Assembly (NCBI GenBank): GCA_024644045.1
Contig: JAHELT010000043.1
Span: forward strand, 1 to 32,699
Length of the DNA: 32,699 nucleotides
From: Chromatiales bacterium
Lineage (GTDB): Bacteria > Pseudomonadota > Gammaproteobacteria > JAHELT01
Reading direction: 5' to 3'
This document shows, piece after piece, positions 20,237 to 27,292 of this stretch; positions within the stretch are counted from its first letter, which is position 1, and each line of letters opens with the position of its first letter. Made by a program: the position numbers and the translations under genes. The notes under the pieces were generated by a model, which worked only from the letters and a program-made list of their open reading frames with translations, did not search any database and was not told the DNA's origin.

Positions 20237-20253
20237 ACCTGACCCCTTTTTTT
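20196..20253. repeat. Perfect 27-bp palindrome, REP-like element and two-way terminator
   Basis: Bases 20196-20222 pair without mismatch with 20227-20253 around an ACTA loop. The arm begins with seven A, then GGGGTCAGGTTTATTTGAAG, and the other arm ends in a run of eight T (20247-20254). It therefore looks like a factor-independent terminator on both strands. The GGGG-(T/A)CAG-TTTATTT core resembles palindromes found near REP-associated tyrosine transposases (RAYT) in gammaproteobacteria; that link is from general knowledge. It encodes the last codons and stops of both convergent genes tag and the aminotransferase. Confidence 0.88.
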
Positions 20254-21449
20254 TCGATGACCTCGACCGACTCCCAGCCGCGCGCTGCAATGTAAGTCCG
20301 CAGCCTGTCGCAGGCCGCGCTCAGGCGTCCCGACGGCTCGCACAGACTTATGCGCAGCAGGTGCGCGCTGTGTTCCCCGAAACCGTGGCACGGCAGCAGC
20401 GAAACGTCGTGCTGGTCGAGAAAACCCTGCGCGAACTGCGCAGCATCCACGCGCAGCGCGCTGATGTCCAGGACCATGAACATACCGCCGCCCGCCGAGA
20501 ACACCCCGACGCCCGGAAGATTGCGGAGTTCAGGGACCAGGAGCGCGGCGCGCTTCTGAAGCTTCGCGCGGATCTCTCCCGCCAGCGCGTCGGCCTCGCG
20601 CAGCGCCACCACAGCAGCGTCCTGCGTGAACATCGGCTGCCCGTAGCACATGCACATCGCGAGGTTGTAGAGGTGCTCGGTGAGCGTCTCGGGTGCAATC
20701 ACCCAGCCGATGCGCCAGCCGGTCATGCGGTGTGACTTCGACACACTGGACACGGTGATGCAGACCTTGTCGCCGCCCGGCAGCCCGCCGGGACTCACCA
20801 TGAGCTCAGGCGCCACCATGGTCGCGTAAACCTCATCGCTGATCAGCCAGATGTCCCGCAAGGCGCAGAACTCGACCAGGCGGATGAGCGTTGGCCGGGC
20901 GTAGACCGCGCCCGTGGGGTTGTTGGGCGAGTTGATCACGATCGCACGCGTTCGCTCTGTCGCCGCCGCGGCGATTTTGTCGAAATCGAGCTGGAAGCCG
21001 TCCGCCGCGGACGTGGTGACGGCCACCAGTGACGCGCCGCCGGCGGTGAAGGTAGCCGGGTACGTGGTGTAATACGGTTCGACGGCAATGACCTCGTCTC
21101 CGCCCTCCACCACGCACTGCGCCACGGCGTAAAGCGCGTTCTGAGCGCCGGCGAAGATCGATACACGGTTGGCACCGACCGGCTGACCGGCAGTCCGGCT
21201 GTGACGCTCGGCGATGACCTCACGCAGCGCCAGCTCGCCCTGCACGTCGGTGTAGTGATGCCGGCCGCGGCGCAGGCTGTCGATCCCCGCCTCGACCACC
21301 AGCGCCGGCGAGGTCTCGCTGGTCTCCTGCCCGACACTCAGGACGATGACGTTCTCGCCGGCTGCCGCGCGCGCCAGCGCCTGATAGTGCACCGACCACG
21401 CCGTTGCGCTTTTCCCCGCGATTCTCTCCACCAGCCCGGCGTAACGCAT
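20229..21449 (-). CDS. Class I/II aminotransferase, probable arginine:pyruvate transaminase (AruH-like)
   Basis: This is a 406-residue PLP enzyme. NSPNNPTGAVY (173-183), Asp205 in ISDEVY, and the Schiff-base Lys238 in SVSKSHRMTGWRIGW are present. The N-terminus MRYAGLVERIAGKSATAW and segments such as HYTDVQGELALREVIAERH closely resemble, as I recall it, AruH of Pseudomonas aeruginosa, which converts arginine and pyruvate to 2-ketoarginine and alanine. The divergent neighbour resembles AruI, the next enzyme, which strengthens the call. The final eight or so codons (EKKGVRFI) and the TGA come from the palindrome at 20196-20253, and the stop region overlaps tag tail to tail by 8 bases. Without the neighbour I would name it only as an aspartate-type aminotransferase. 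Confidence 0.8.
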   Translation of the reverse strand: MRYAGLVERIAGKSATAWSVHYQALARAAAGENVIVLSVGQETSETSPALVVEAGIDSLRRGRHHYTDVQGELALREVIAERHSRTAGQPVGANRVSIFAGAQNALYAVAQCVVEGGDEVIAVEPYYTTYPATFTAGGASLVAVTTSAADGFQLDFDKIAAAATERTRAIVINSPNNPTGAVYARPTLIRLVEFCALRDIWLISDEVYATMVAPELMVSPGGLPGGDKVCITVSSVSKSHRMTGWRIGWVIAPETLTEHLYNLAMCMCYGQPMFTQDAAVVALREADALAGEIRAKLQKRAALLVPELRNLPGVGVFSAGGGMFMVLDISALRVDAAQFAQGFLDQHDVSLLPCHGFGEHSAHLLRISLCEPSGRLSAACDRLRTYIAARGWESVEVIEKKGVRFI

Positions 21450-21569
21450 GCGCCCCCCCTTTGGTCGATTCCGCGATCATACGATCAACCGGCAGCCGGG
21501 GGGAATCACTTCGCATCCGGTCGGACAGCGTTTAAGCTGCGGCCCTTGCAGGTAATCGGGTAGCCGCGA
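21450..21569. promoter_or_regulatory. Divergent control region of the aruH-like and aruI-like genes
   Basis: The 120 bases between the two divergent starts must hold both promoters. An imperfect dyad is visible, GGTCGAT (21464-21470) with ATCAACC at 21485-21491 (one mismatch, 14-base spacer), which could be an operator. No convincing -35/-10 pair is seen on either strand and no regulator gene is adjacent. Confidence 0.35.
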
Positions 21570-23159
21570 ATGCGCGTTGGTCAGGCGCTGGTAGAACTGC
21601 TGCACCGCTACGGGGTCGAGCTGGTTTTCGGAATCCCCGGCACGCACAGCCTGGAACTCTACCGCGGACTCGCCGACGGCAAGCTGCGTCACGTGCTGCC
21701 GCGCCACGAGCAGGGCGGCGGCTTCATGGCCGACGGCTATGCGCGCATCAGCGGCAAGCCCGGGGTGTGCTTCGTCATCACCGGTCCGGGGGTCACCAAC
21801 ATGACCACTCCGCTCGGCGAGGCTTTCCTGGACGCCGTGCCGATGCTCGTCATCTCACCGGTCAACCCCCCCACCGTTGCCCGGCGCAACGACGGACGGC
21901 TGCACGAGATCACCGATCAGGCGGCGGTCACCCGCCCGCTTACGGCTTTCAGCGAAACGGTCGCCTGCGCGGGCGACGTGCCCGAACTCGTCGCCCGCGC
22001 ATTCGCGTCGTTCGCGAGCGACAAGCCGGCGCCGGTGCACATCAGCATTCCCCTGCCCGTGTTGGGTGAGCAGGTTCGGGGCGCGTGGGCTCCTGCCACC
22101 CTGCCCGGCAGGCCCGCGCCGCCGCCCGACCAGCTGGCAGCCTGCGCGCAACTGCTTGGCGGAAGTCAGAGCACGGTGATCGTCGCCGGCGGCGGTGCGC
22201 GCGCCGCACACCGGCTGGTCATGGCCCTGGCAGAACACCTGGCGGCACCCGTCATCGCCACCGTCGCGGGGCGCGGTATCGTCGATGCTGGACACCCGCT
22301 GTGTCCGGGCGGGCAGCTGCGCGCCGATCCTGTCCAGGCGCTGCTCGCCGGCGCCGACGTCGCGATCATCCTCGGCTCAGAGCTGGCGCAGACCGATCAC
22401 TGGACCGATCACCTGGCATTGCCGGCAAGACAGATACGCGTCAATCTGAATCCCGACGCGCTGCTGGCGAGCGGCGGCGCGCTCGCCGTGAAGGCAGACG
22501 TGGCCCTCACAGCCGAGGCGCTGCTGCGGATGTGTCCGCCCGCCAGCGCCGCGCAGCGCGCAGCTGCCGAACAGCGATGCGAAGAGACGCGCGCGGCGAT
22601 GGCGCGCCCTCTCGACCCCAGGACGGAGCTTCACTGTCGCGTGGTCAAGGCCCTGCTTGAATCGCTGCCGCAGGAGGCGATCATCGTCAGCGACATGACC
22701 CAGATCGCTTACTCGGCTGTCGACCTCGTCCCGCTGCGCGACACCATGCAGTGGCTGCACCCCACCGGCTACGGCACGCTCGGCTACGCGCTGCCCGCGG
22801 CCATCGGCGCCAAGCTCGCTGCGCCCGCGCGCAAAGTGCTGGTGCTGGCGGGCGATGCGGGGTTTCAGTACACCGGTCAGGAAATGGCAGTGGCCAGCGA
22901 GCTGGGGCTGGATCTGGTGGTGGTGCTGTGGAACAACGACGCGCTGCAGCAGATTCACGACGACATGCTCGGCGCGCAGTTCGAACCGTTCGCGGTCACG
23001 CAACGCAATCCCGATTTCCAGGCCTGGGCGCAGGCCTGCGGATGGCGCGCGTGCGTTGCCGATACCCTCCCCGGCCTGATCGAGCACCTGAACACGGCGC
23101 TGTCGCACGACGACACCTGCACGTTGATTCAACTCAACGAGCGCTCGCTGGCACCCTGA
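21570..23159 (+). CDS. ThDP-dependent decarboxylase, probable 5-guanidino-2-oxopentanoate decarboxylase (AruI-like)
   Basis: The protein has 529 residues with the three-domain layout of the acetolactate synthase/pyruvate decarboxylase family. The ThDP-activating Glu47 is in PRHEQGGGFMADGYAR. The PYR domain continues with VCFVITGPGVTN, the middle domain holds VIVAGGGARAA, and the C-terminal ThDP site is LAGDAGFQYTGQ to LWNND. The RHEQGGGFMADGYARISG region matches my memory of AruI, which decarboxylates 2-ketoarginine to 4-guanidinobutyraldehyde in arginine breakdown. The aminotransferase next door would make its substrate. The aldehyde dehydrogenase and guanidinobutyrase needed downstream are not in the window. 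An acetolactate-synthase-like enzyme of another specificity is the main alternative. Confidence 0.78.
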   Translation: MRVGQALVELLHRYGVELVFGIPGTHSLELYRGLADGKLRHVLPRHEQGGGFMADGYARISGKPGVCFVITGPGVTNMTTPLGEAFLDAVPMLVISPVNPPTVARRNDGRLHEITDQAAVTRPLTAFSETVACAGDVPELVARAFASFASDKPAPVHISIPLPVLGEQVRGAWAPATLPGRPAPPPDQLAACAQLLGGSQSTVIVAGGGARAAHRLVMALAEHLAAPVIATVAGRGIVDAGHPLCPGGQLRADPVQALLAGADVAIILGSELAQTDHWTDHLALPARQIRVNLNPDALLASGGALAVKADVALTAEALLRMCPPASAAQRAAAEQRCEETRAAMARPLDPRTELHCRVVKALLESLPQEAIIVSDMTQIAYSAVDLVPLRDTMQWLHPTGYGTLGYALPAAIGAKLAAPARKVLVLAGDAGFQYTGQEMAVASELGLDLVVVLWNNDALQQIHDDMLGAQFEPFAVTQRNPDFQAWAQACGWRACVADTLPGLIEHLNTALSHDDTCTLIQLNERSLAP

Positions 23160-23170
23160 CCGAGAAGCGA

Positions 23171-23223
23171 AAAGGGGATAGATTCGCGTAGCGCGGAGAT
23201 GTGCTAGATAAATCTGTCCCCTT
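23171..23223. repeat. Second, imperfect REP-like palindrome
   Basis: The arm 23172-23192 (AAGGGGATAGATT...TAGC) pairs with 23203-23223 (GCTA...AATCTGTCCCCTT) at 16 of 21 positions around a 10-base loop. The right arm read in reverse, AAGGGGACAGATTTAT, shares the GGGG-x-CAG-x-TTTAT core with the palindrome at 20196-20253. Like that one, it lies between two convergent genes, just after the aruI-like stop and just before the acetyltransferase stop. Confidence 0.75.
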
Positions 23224-23226
23224 AAT

Positions 23227-23742
23227 CTACTGGCCTGCCGCTTGAACCTTCGCCCCGCGCCACGGCTTCTGATACACGATCGTTTTGACGTCGATCTTTT
23301 TGTCGTAGTACGTCAGCGATTCCTTCCAGCCGTTCTTGAGGAAGAACCGATTGGCCGGTACGTCAGGCTCGAAGCACTGGGCGGCAATCGCCGGATAGGC
23401 CTGGAACATCTCGGCTTCGCAATGCGCCAGGAGTTTCGAGCCCAACCCGAGACCGTGGTAGTTATAGTCGATAACGATCAGATCGATCGTGATGTCTCGA
23501 CAGACCGCGAACCCGACCGGCTGCTGATCGAGCAGCAGGATCGGACAGTAGTTCTTGCCCAGATTCTCCGCCACGTACTCATTGATCGCTTCGTATTCGA
23601 GCGCGTCGACCACGTCGTTTACACCCATGAACGGGTGGTAACACGCGGCGATCGTTCTCTGTGCGATCGGCGTCAGCGCGGCCTCGTCACCACGCGTTGC
23701 TTCGCGAAAGAGCGTAAGGTTGGTTTGAAACCTGCCGGTCAT
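23227..23742 (-). CDS. GNAT-family N-acetyltransferase
   Basis: The protein has 171 residues from the ATG at 23742; a TTG 24 bases upstream is in frame. The acetyl-CoA site is seen in IDYNYHGLGLGSKLLAHCEAE, after the beta strand LIVIDYN, and the C-terminal motif B region is NRFFLKNGWKE. The substrate cannot be told. No RHH or HTH antitoxin-like gene stands next to it, so a toxin role is not supported. It converges on the aruI-like gene, with the second palindrome in between. Confidence 0.8.
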   Translation of the reverse strand: MTGRFQTNLTLFREATRGDEAALTPIAQRTIAACYHPFMGVNDVVDALEYEAINEYVAENLGKNYCPILLLDQQPVGFAVCRDITIDLIVIDYNYHGLGLGSKLLAHCEAEMFQAYPAIAAQCFEPDVPANRFFLKNGWKESLTYYDKKIDVKTIVYQKPWRGAKVQAAGQ

Positions 23743-23766
23743 GCCGGTACAGCGCCAGAATCGCAA

Positions 23767-23820
23767 TTATGCTTTAGAATTTGATCAGCATAAAACATAC
23801 CACATTTCAAGCCACGCGTT
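23767..23820 (-). promoter_or_regulatory. AT-rich promoter region with a 7-bp dyad upstream of the acetyltransferase
   Basis: TTATGCT (23767-23773) and AGCATAA (23787-23793) form a perfect inverted repeat with a 13-base spacer, 25 bases upstream of the ATG. On the minus strand a TTGAAA (23805-23810) lies just upstream. The strip is far more AT-rich than its surroundings, as expected for a promoter, and the dyad could be an operator. Confidence 0.4.
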
Positions 23821-23895
23821 CACAGTTCGTTCCTATACCGGTTTTCAGGCCACAGGCCTGTCGCCAGTCCGGCAGATCAGGACGTGATCGTAAAC

Positions 23896-24681
23896 TCACT
23901 CGACGGTGGAGCGCTCGGACCAGTCGCCGGCTTCCAGCGTTTCCGCCAGCGCTTTGAGCGCCGTGGCTTCCTGCGTCCGCCCGAGCGATTCGAGGATCAC
24001 CGCTTTCAGCATCACGCTGTCGCGGTTGTCCGCCTGCAGCACCAATGCATCGTCGACGACTTTGAGCGCCCGCTCGCTGCGGCCCAGGACGTAGTACACC
24101 AGCGCCAGGTTGTGGAACGCCTTCTGGTACCCGGGATCCAGAGCGATGGCCTGCTTGAACAGCCGCTCCGCCGCGCGGAAATCGCGCTGCTGCGCATGAA
24201 TCACCCCCAGGTCATCGTGCGCCTCGGCGTTGCCCTCGTCGAGCTCGATCGCCCGCTCGAAATCGGCCCGGGCGTTGTCGAGCTCGCCCAGCCACAGGTA
24301 GCGGATGCCGCGCTTCGTGTAGGCGAGCGAGCTTTTCGGATGATGCTCGAGGTAAGCATCGATTGCCGCGACACCCGCACGAACCTCACCGGACCGGCCG
24401 AGCGCCATGCCGCGTCCGAACCGCGCCAGGTGGGCCTCCGGATCAAGGCTCAGCGCGCGCTCGAAGTCTTCGATCGCGCCGTCGTATTCGCTCGCATAGA
24501 ACCGCGCGTTGCCGCGCTCGATATAGAGCGCCGCCGACTGCGGCTGTTGACGTATCTGCCGCGACGCGCTGCTGATGACGGTTGCGACGTCCGCGGTTGC
24601 CCGGAAGATCCGCCACTCGCGCGTATCGGCGGCGGTTTCGTCCGCAACCAGCGCCAGCAGCACTGCGATGATCCGGATCAT
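23896..24681 (-). CDS. Secreted tetratricopeptide-repeat protein
   Basis: The protein has 261 residues and starts with a short hydrophobic signal-like segment (MIRIIAVLLALVADETAA). About six TPR units follow from residue 50 to 250; clear examples are ALYIERGNARFYASEYDGAI, AYTKRGIRYLWLGELDNA, AHDDLGVIHAQQRDFRAA and AFHNLALVYYVLGRSERA. TPR arrays bind partner proteins; nothing shows an enzyme. The ATG at 24681 overlaps the stop of the hydrolase-TlpA fusion as ATGA, so the two are coupled and probably act in the same compartment. A longer open frame upstream overlaps that gene and is discarded. Confidence 0.88.
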   Translation of the reverse strand: MIRIIAVLLALVADETAADTREWRIFRATADVATVISSASRQIRQQPQSAALYIERGNARFYASEYDGAIEDFERALSLDPEAHLARFGRGMALGRSGEVRAGVAAIDAYLEHHPKSSLAYTKRGIRYLWLGELDNARADFERAIELDEGNAEAHDDLGVIHAQQRDFRAAERLFKQAIALDPGYQKAFHNLALVYYVLGRSERALKVVDDALVLQADNRDSVMLKAVILESLGRTQEATALKALAETLEAGDWSERSTVE

Positions 24682-25961
24682 TCGGCGAGCAGCTGCCTGA
24701 TGGTGTCGACGACCACCGGGTCGTCCCATTCCAGCGCCCCGGCAACGGCGTAGCGAATGCTGCCCGTGCCGTCGATCAGGAAGCTCGACGGAAAGGCCGA
24801 CACCTGCCAGCGCTGTGCATAGCGGAGCCCGGCATCGAGCAGCACGGGAAAGTTGACCGGACGTGCCCGCAGGAACGCGTTGATGGTGGCCGGTGTCTCG
24901 TCGAGGTTCACCGCGAGAACACGGAACGGCTGCCCGGCCATCGCGGTCTGCAGGCGCACCATGGAAGGCAGTTCGTGCACGCAGGGAGGACACCAGCTCG
25001 CCCAGAAACTCACCAGCAATGCCGTGCCCGCGTACTTGCGCGTGTCGTGAATCCGGCCATCCAGGTCCGGCAGGCGCAGCCGGTCGTGTTGTGGCCCGGT
25101 GTAACGAACGAGCTTCCTGCCCGGCGTACCGGCTTTCGGCGCGGGCCGCGCATCCAGCTGCGCGAAACCCCGCGCTGCAGCGTCATGACTCAGGAGGTCC
25201 ATCGAACGAAGCAGCAGGCCTGCCAGCCCCTGTCCCGCGCTCACCTCGAGCGGTGAGGCGTCCGGTCTGTAGAAGAACCGGTTGCGGGCGCCCTGAACCA
25301 GCGTGTGGTAGACGCGGCTGCCGCCTTCGGACAGGACCGCGACAATTTCGTCCCGGTAGAGGTGTTCGATCGACTTCTCGGCGAAGATCACGAAAACGGG
25401 AAAGTTCGTGGCGCTGGCAATGGGCTCGAACTCGCGGCGTCGCCCGGGCTGGCGCGTGCGCAGGAACAGGTCGGGCGTGACGAGCAGCACGCCGCCGATC
25501 TCCTGCAGGCCCTGGCGCACAGCGTGGCGGAGACACTCGAGCAGCACCGTCGCTCCGCGACCCTGGCCCAGCACGAAAAGCCGTTTGCCACTGCGGGCAC
25601 CGGCCGCATGCAGGAATGCACCGCAGGTGTCGCGCGGTATCTCGGAAAGGCTCGCGCGCAGCGTCGGCAGAAACCAGGTAGCGAAAGGATCGGCGATCCA
25701 CACTTCCGTGCCGGAGCGGCTCAGCTGTGCGGCGACCTCCGCGTGCCCCTGCTCGATACCGTGCTCGGAAGGCCACCAGACCAGCAGCCCGGTGCCGGTT
25801 GCCGGGTAGCGTTGAAAAGCCACCTCGACCCCGTCCGCCGTGGTGAGTGTTTCTACCCGGGGCTCGCTGGCGCCAGCACTGCAGCAGGCCAACATCAGGA
25901 GAGCCGGCGAAAGCCATCGACGCGCGCTCGCGCCGCTCCAGCGCACCTTACCCGATGACAT
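24678..25961 (-). CDS. Secreted fusion: degenerate alpha/beta-hydrolase domain plus TlpA-like thioredoxin domain
   Basis: From the ATG at 25961 the protein has 427 residues. Residues 15-32 are a signal peptide (LSPALLMLACCSAGASA-like, possibly a lipoprotein). Residues about 35-260 look like an alpha/beta hydrolase: GLLVWWPSEHG, then the nucleophile elbow position at LFVLGQGRGATVLLE (132-136), where the usual GxSxG reads GQGRG, so the catalytic Ser is replaced by Gly. Residues about 290-427 form a TlpA/ResA-type thioredoxin domain with the redox pair Cys324-Cys327 in SFWASWCPPCVHELP and the cis-Pro391 in SAFPSSFLID. Thiol reductases of this kind act in the periplasm, for example in cytochrome c maturation. 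A GTG upstream (26027) is also in frame. The TPR gene overlaps its stop. Confidence 0.85.
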   Translation of the reverse strand: MSSGKVRWSGASARRWLSPALLMLACCSAGASEPRVETLTTADGVEVAFQRYPATGTGLLVWWPSEHGIEQGHAEVAAQLSRSGTEVWIADPFATWFLPTLRASLSEIPRDTCGAFLHAAGARSGKRLFVLGQGRGATVLLECLRHAVRQGLQEIGGVLLVTPDLFLRTRQPGRRREFEPIASATNFPVFVIFAEKSIEHLYRDEIVAVLSEGGSRVYHTLVQGARNRFFYRPDASPLEVSAGQGLAGLLLRSMDLLSHDAAARGFAQLDARPAPKAGTPGRKLVRYTGPQHDRLRLPDLDGRIHDTRKYAGTALLVSFWASWCPPCVHELPSMVRLQTAMAGQPFRVLAVNLDETPATINAFLRARPVNFPVLLDAGLRYAQRWQVSAFPSSFLIDGTGSIRYAVAGALEWDDPVVVDTIRQLLAE

Positions 25962-26038
25962 TCGTAGACTGGTGCGCAAACAACGCAGGCAATCGGGGCG
26001 GGGCGCTGCCACCCCGTCCCGGTCCACGCCCCGCCGGG

Positions 26039-26512
26039 CTAGGGCTTGATGTAGGTGTAGCCCATGGCCTGCAGCTTGGACAGCTCGGCCACGCCGCTGG
26101 GAACGACATCCGCCTTGTCGACGTCGTAGAGATCCTGCAGGTAGTCGACCTTTTTACCGCGCAGCGTATTGGCGCAGACATTGAAAGCCACACCCTGGTT
26201 CTTCAGGTTCGACACGCGCGCCTGCATTTGGTCGCTGGCGTTGGCTTTTCCGAACTTGGTGTTTCCGAGGGCATCGGGTTCCAGCAGCAGCGTCAGGCCG
26301 TTGCCGTGCAGCACGACCTTGAGGTCGAGATTCTCCGCGCCGACGGCATTGATGTGATTCTGGATGTTGCGCATCGCGCCGGCTTGCTGCTTCGGGTTGT
26401 CGTAGTTGATGTGATAGACGACCTTCTGCTTCCCGTAACCTTCGGCGATCGCGGCGCCCGATATAATCAACGCCAGGCCGGTTATCAGGGTGGATACCAG
26501 TCGCATTGTCAT
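26039..26512 (-). CDS. Periplasmic DsrE-family protein
   Basis: The protein has 157 residues. The first 23 or so are a signal peptide (LVSTLITGLALIISGAAIA). The mature part follows the DsrE/DsrF-like pattern: KVVYHINYDNP, IQNHINAVGAENLDLKVVLHGNG, and the single conserved cysteine in GVAFNVCANTLRG. The C-terminal ADVVPSGVAELSKLQAMGYTYIKP is typical of a set of secreted DsrE proteins from sulfur-oxidising gammaproteobacteria. Its function is unproven; sulfur-atom binding is a guess from the family. The start is set at 26512 because GGAGGAG lies eight bases upstream and within a longer frame that would start at 26527. Confidence 0.9.
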   Translation of the reverse strand: MTMRLVSTLITGLALIISGAAIAEGYGKQKVVYHINYDNPKQQAGAMRNIQNHINAVGAENLDLKVVLHGNGLTLLLEPDALGNTKFGKANASDQMQARVSNLKNQGVAFNVCANTLRGKKVDYLQDLYDVDKADVVPSGVAELSKLQAMGYTYIKP

Positions 26513-26576
26513 AGCTGTCTCCTCCATCTGCGGCTACCCCGGCACGACCGAAGCGGGCCGGGGGCGAATGGTGCCT

Positions 26577-26602
26577 GCCATGCTGCACGGTGTCAGCATG
26601 GC
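26577..26602. promoter_or_regulatory. 9-bp inverted repeat between the DsrE and PCu(A)C genes
   Basis: GCCATGCTG (26577-26585) and CAGCATGGC (26594-26602) are perfect inverted repeats with an 8-base spacer. The element lies in the 287-base divergent gap, 65 bases from the DsrE start and about 200 bases from the copper-chaperone start. It has no T-tract, so an operator is more likely than a terminator. The rest of the gap shows no gene and no strong promoter. Confidence 0.4.
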
Positions 26603-26799
26603 GAGCCTTGGCAGCGCTTTCTGGGCAGGCTGGCGCTCGCGGAGTTGGCTGGACCGGCCGAGGGTGGCTTGATCCTGGTCAACGCGCGGACGGCGTGCCT
26701 GTCACGCCGCATCGGGCATTCTAGCGTACTGCCACCCCTTCACGTGCTGTCCGTAAGAGATACGAGCGGGTCCCTTCCCGCCGCCCACAGGAGTAAGCC

Positions 26800-27246
26800 A
26801 TGAAACGGCACAATCTGCTCGGGGTGCTGGCGCTGTGCACCGCGGGGCTTCTGTTTGAAAGCGCCGGCGCGAACGGTCCCTTGAGTGTCGAGGACGCCTG
26901 GGCCATGGCCACGCCGCCGACGGCCCGCAACGGCGCCGTGTATCTGGTCGTGGAACAGCACGGTGAGCAGGCTGACCGGCTGATCGGCGCTGCCTCGACG
27001 GTGGCCGAACGGACCGAGCTGCATACGCACATCATGCAGGACGGCATGATGATGATGCGCCGGCTCGATGGGCTCGAGGTAGTGCCGGGCGAACCGCTGA
27101 CTTTCGAACCGGGTGGACACCACGTGATGCTCATGGGCCTGCACCATCCCCTGACGGCAGGGCAGCGTTTTCCGCTCACCCTCAGGTTCGAAAGCGGCGG
27201 CGACGTCCAGGTCACCGTGGCGGTACGCGCAATGGGCGAGATGTAG
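26800..27246 (+). CDS. PCu(A)C periplasmic copper chaperone
   Basis: The protein has 148 residues with a signal peptide (LLGVLALCTAGLLFESAGA, cleavage near residue 24). It fits the copper-binding pattern H-x10-M-x21-H-x-M exactly with His75, Met86, His108 and Met110. The beta-sandwich marks ELHTHIMQDGMMMM and GHHVMLMGL are clear. Such proteins carry Cu(I) to the CuA site of cytochrome c oxidase or hold copper in the periplasm. AGGAG at 26788-26792 gives a good ribosome site for the ATG at 26800. No SCO or oxidase gene is next to it; the divergent DsrE gene and the TlpA fusion are its redox-type neighbours. Confidence 0.95.
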   Translation: MKRHNLLGVLALCTAGLLFESAGANGPLSVEDAWAMATPPTARNGAVYLVVEQHGEQADRLIGAASTVAERTELHTHIMQDGMMMMRRLDGLEVVPGEPLTFEPGGHHVMLMGLHHPLTAGQRFPLTLRFESGGDVQVTVAVRAMGEM

Positions 27247-27292
27247 ACGGTTGACGTCTCGACGCTCTGCAATCTGACATCCGAGCTTTGTA

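Noticed and set aside
23227-23742. GNAT toxin of a toxin-antitoxin pair
   Set aside because: No RHH or HTH antitoxin gene adjoins it and the length and motifs fit a plain acetyltransferase.
23846-23860. Terminator hairpin CAGGCC-ACA-GGCCTG after the TPR gene
   Set aside because: The 6-bp hairpin is real, but read on the minus strand it is followed by AAAA, not T, so it does not fit a factor-independent terminator for that transcript.
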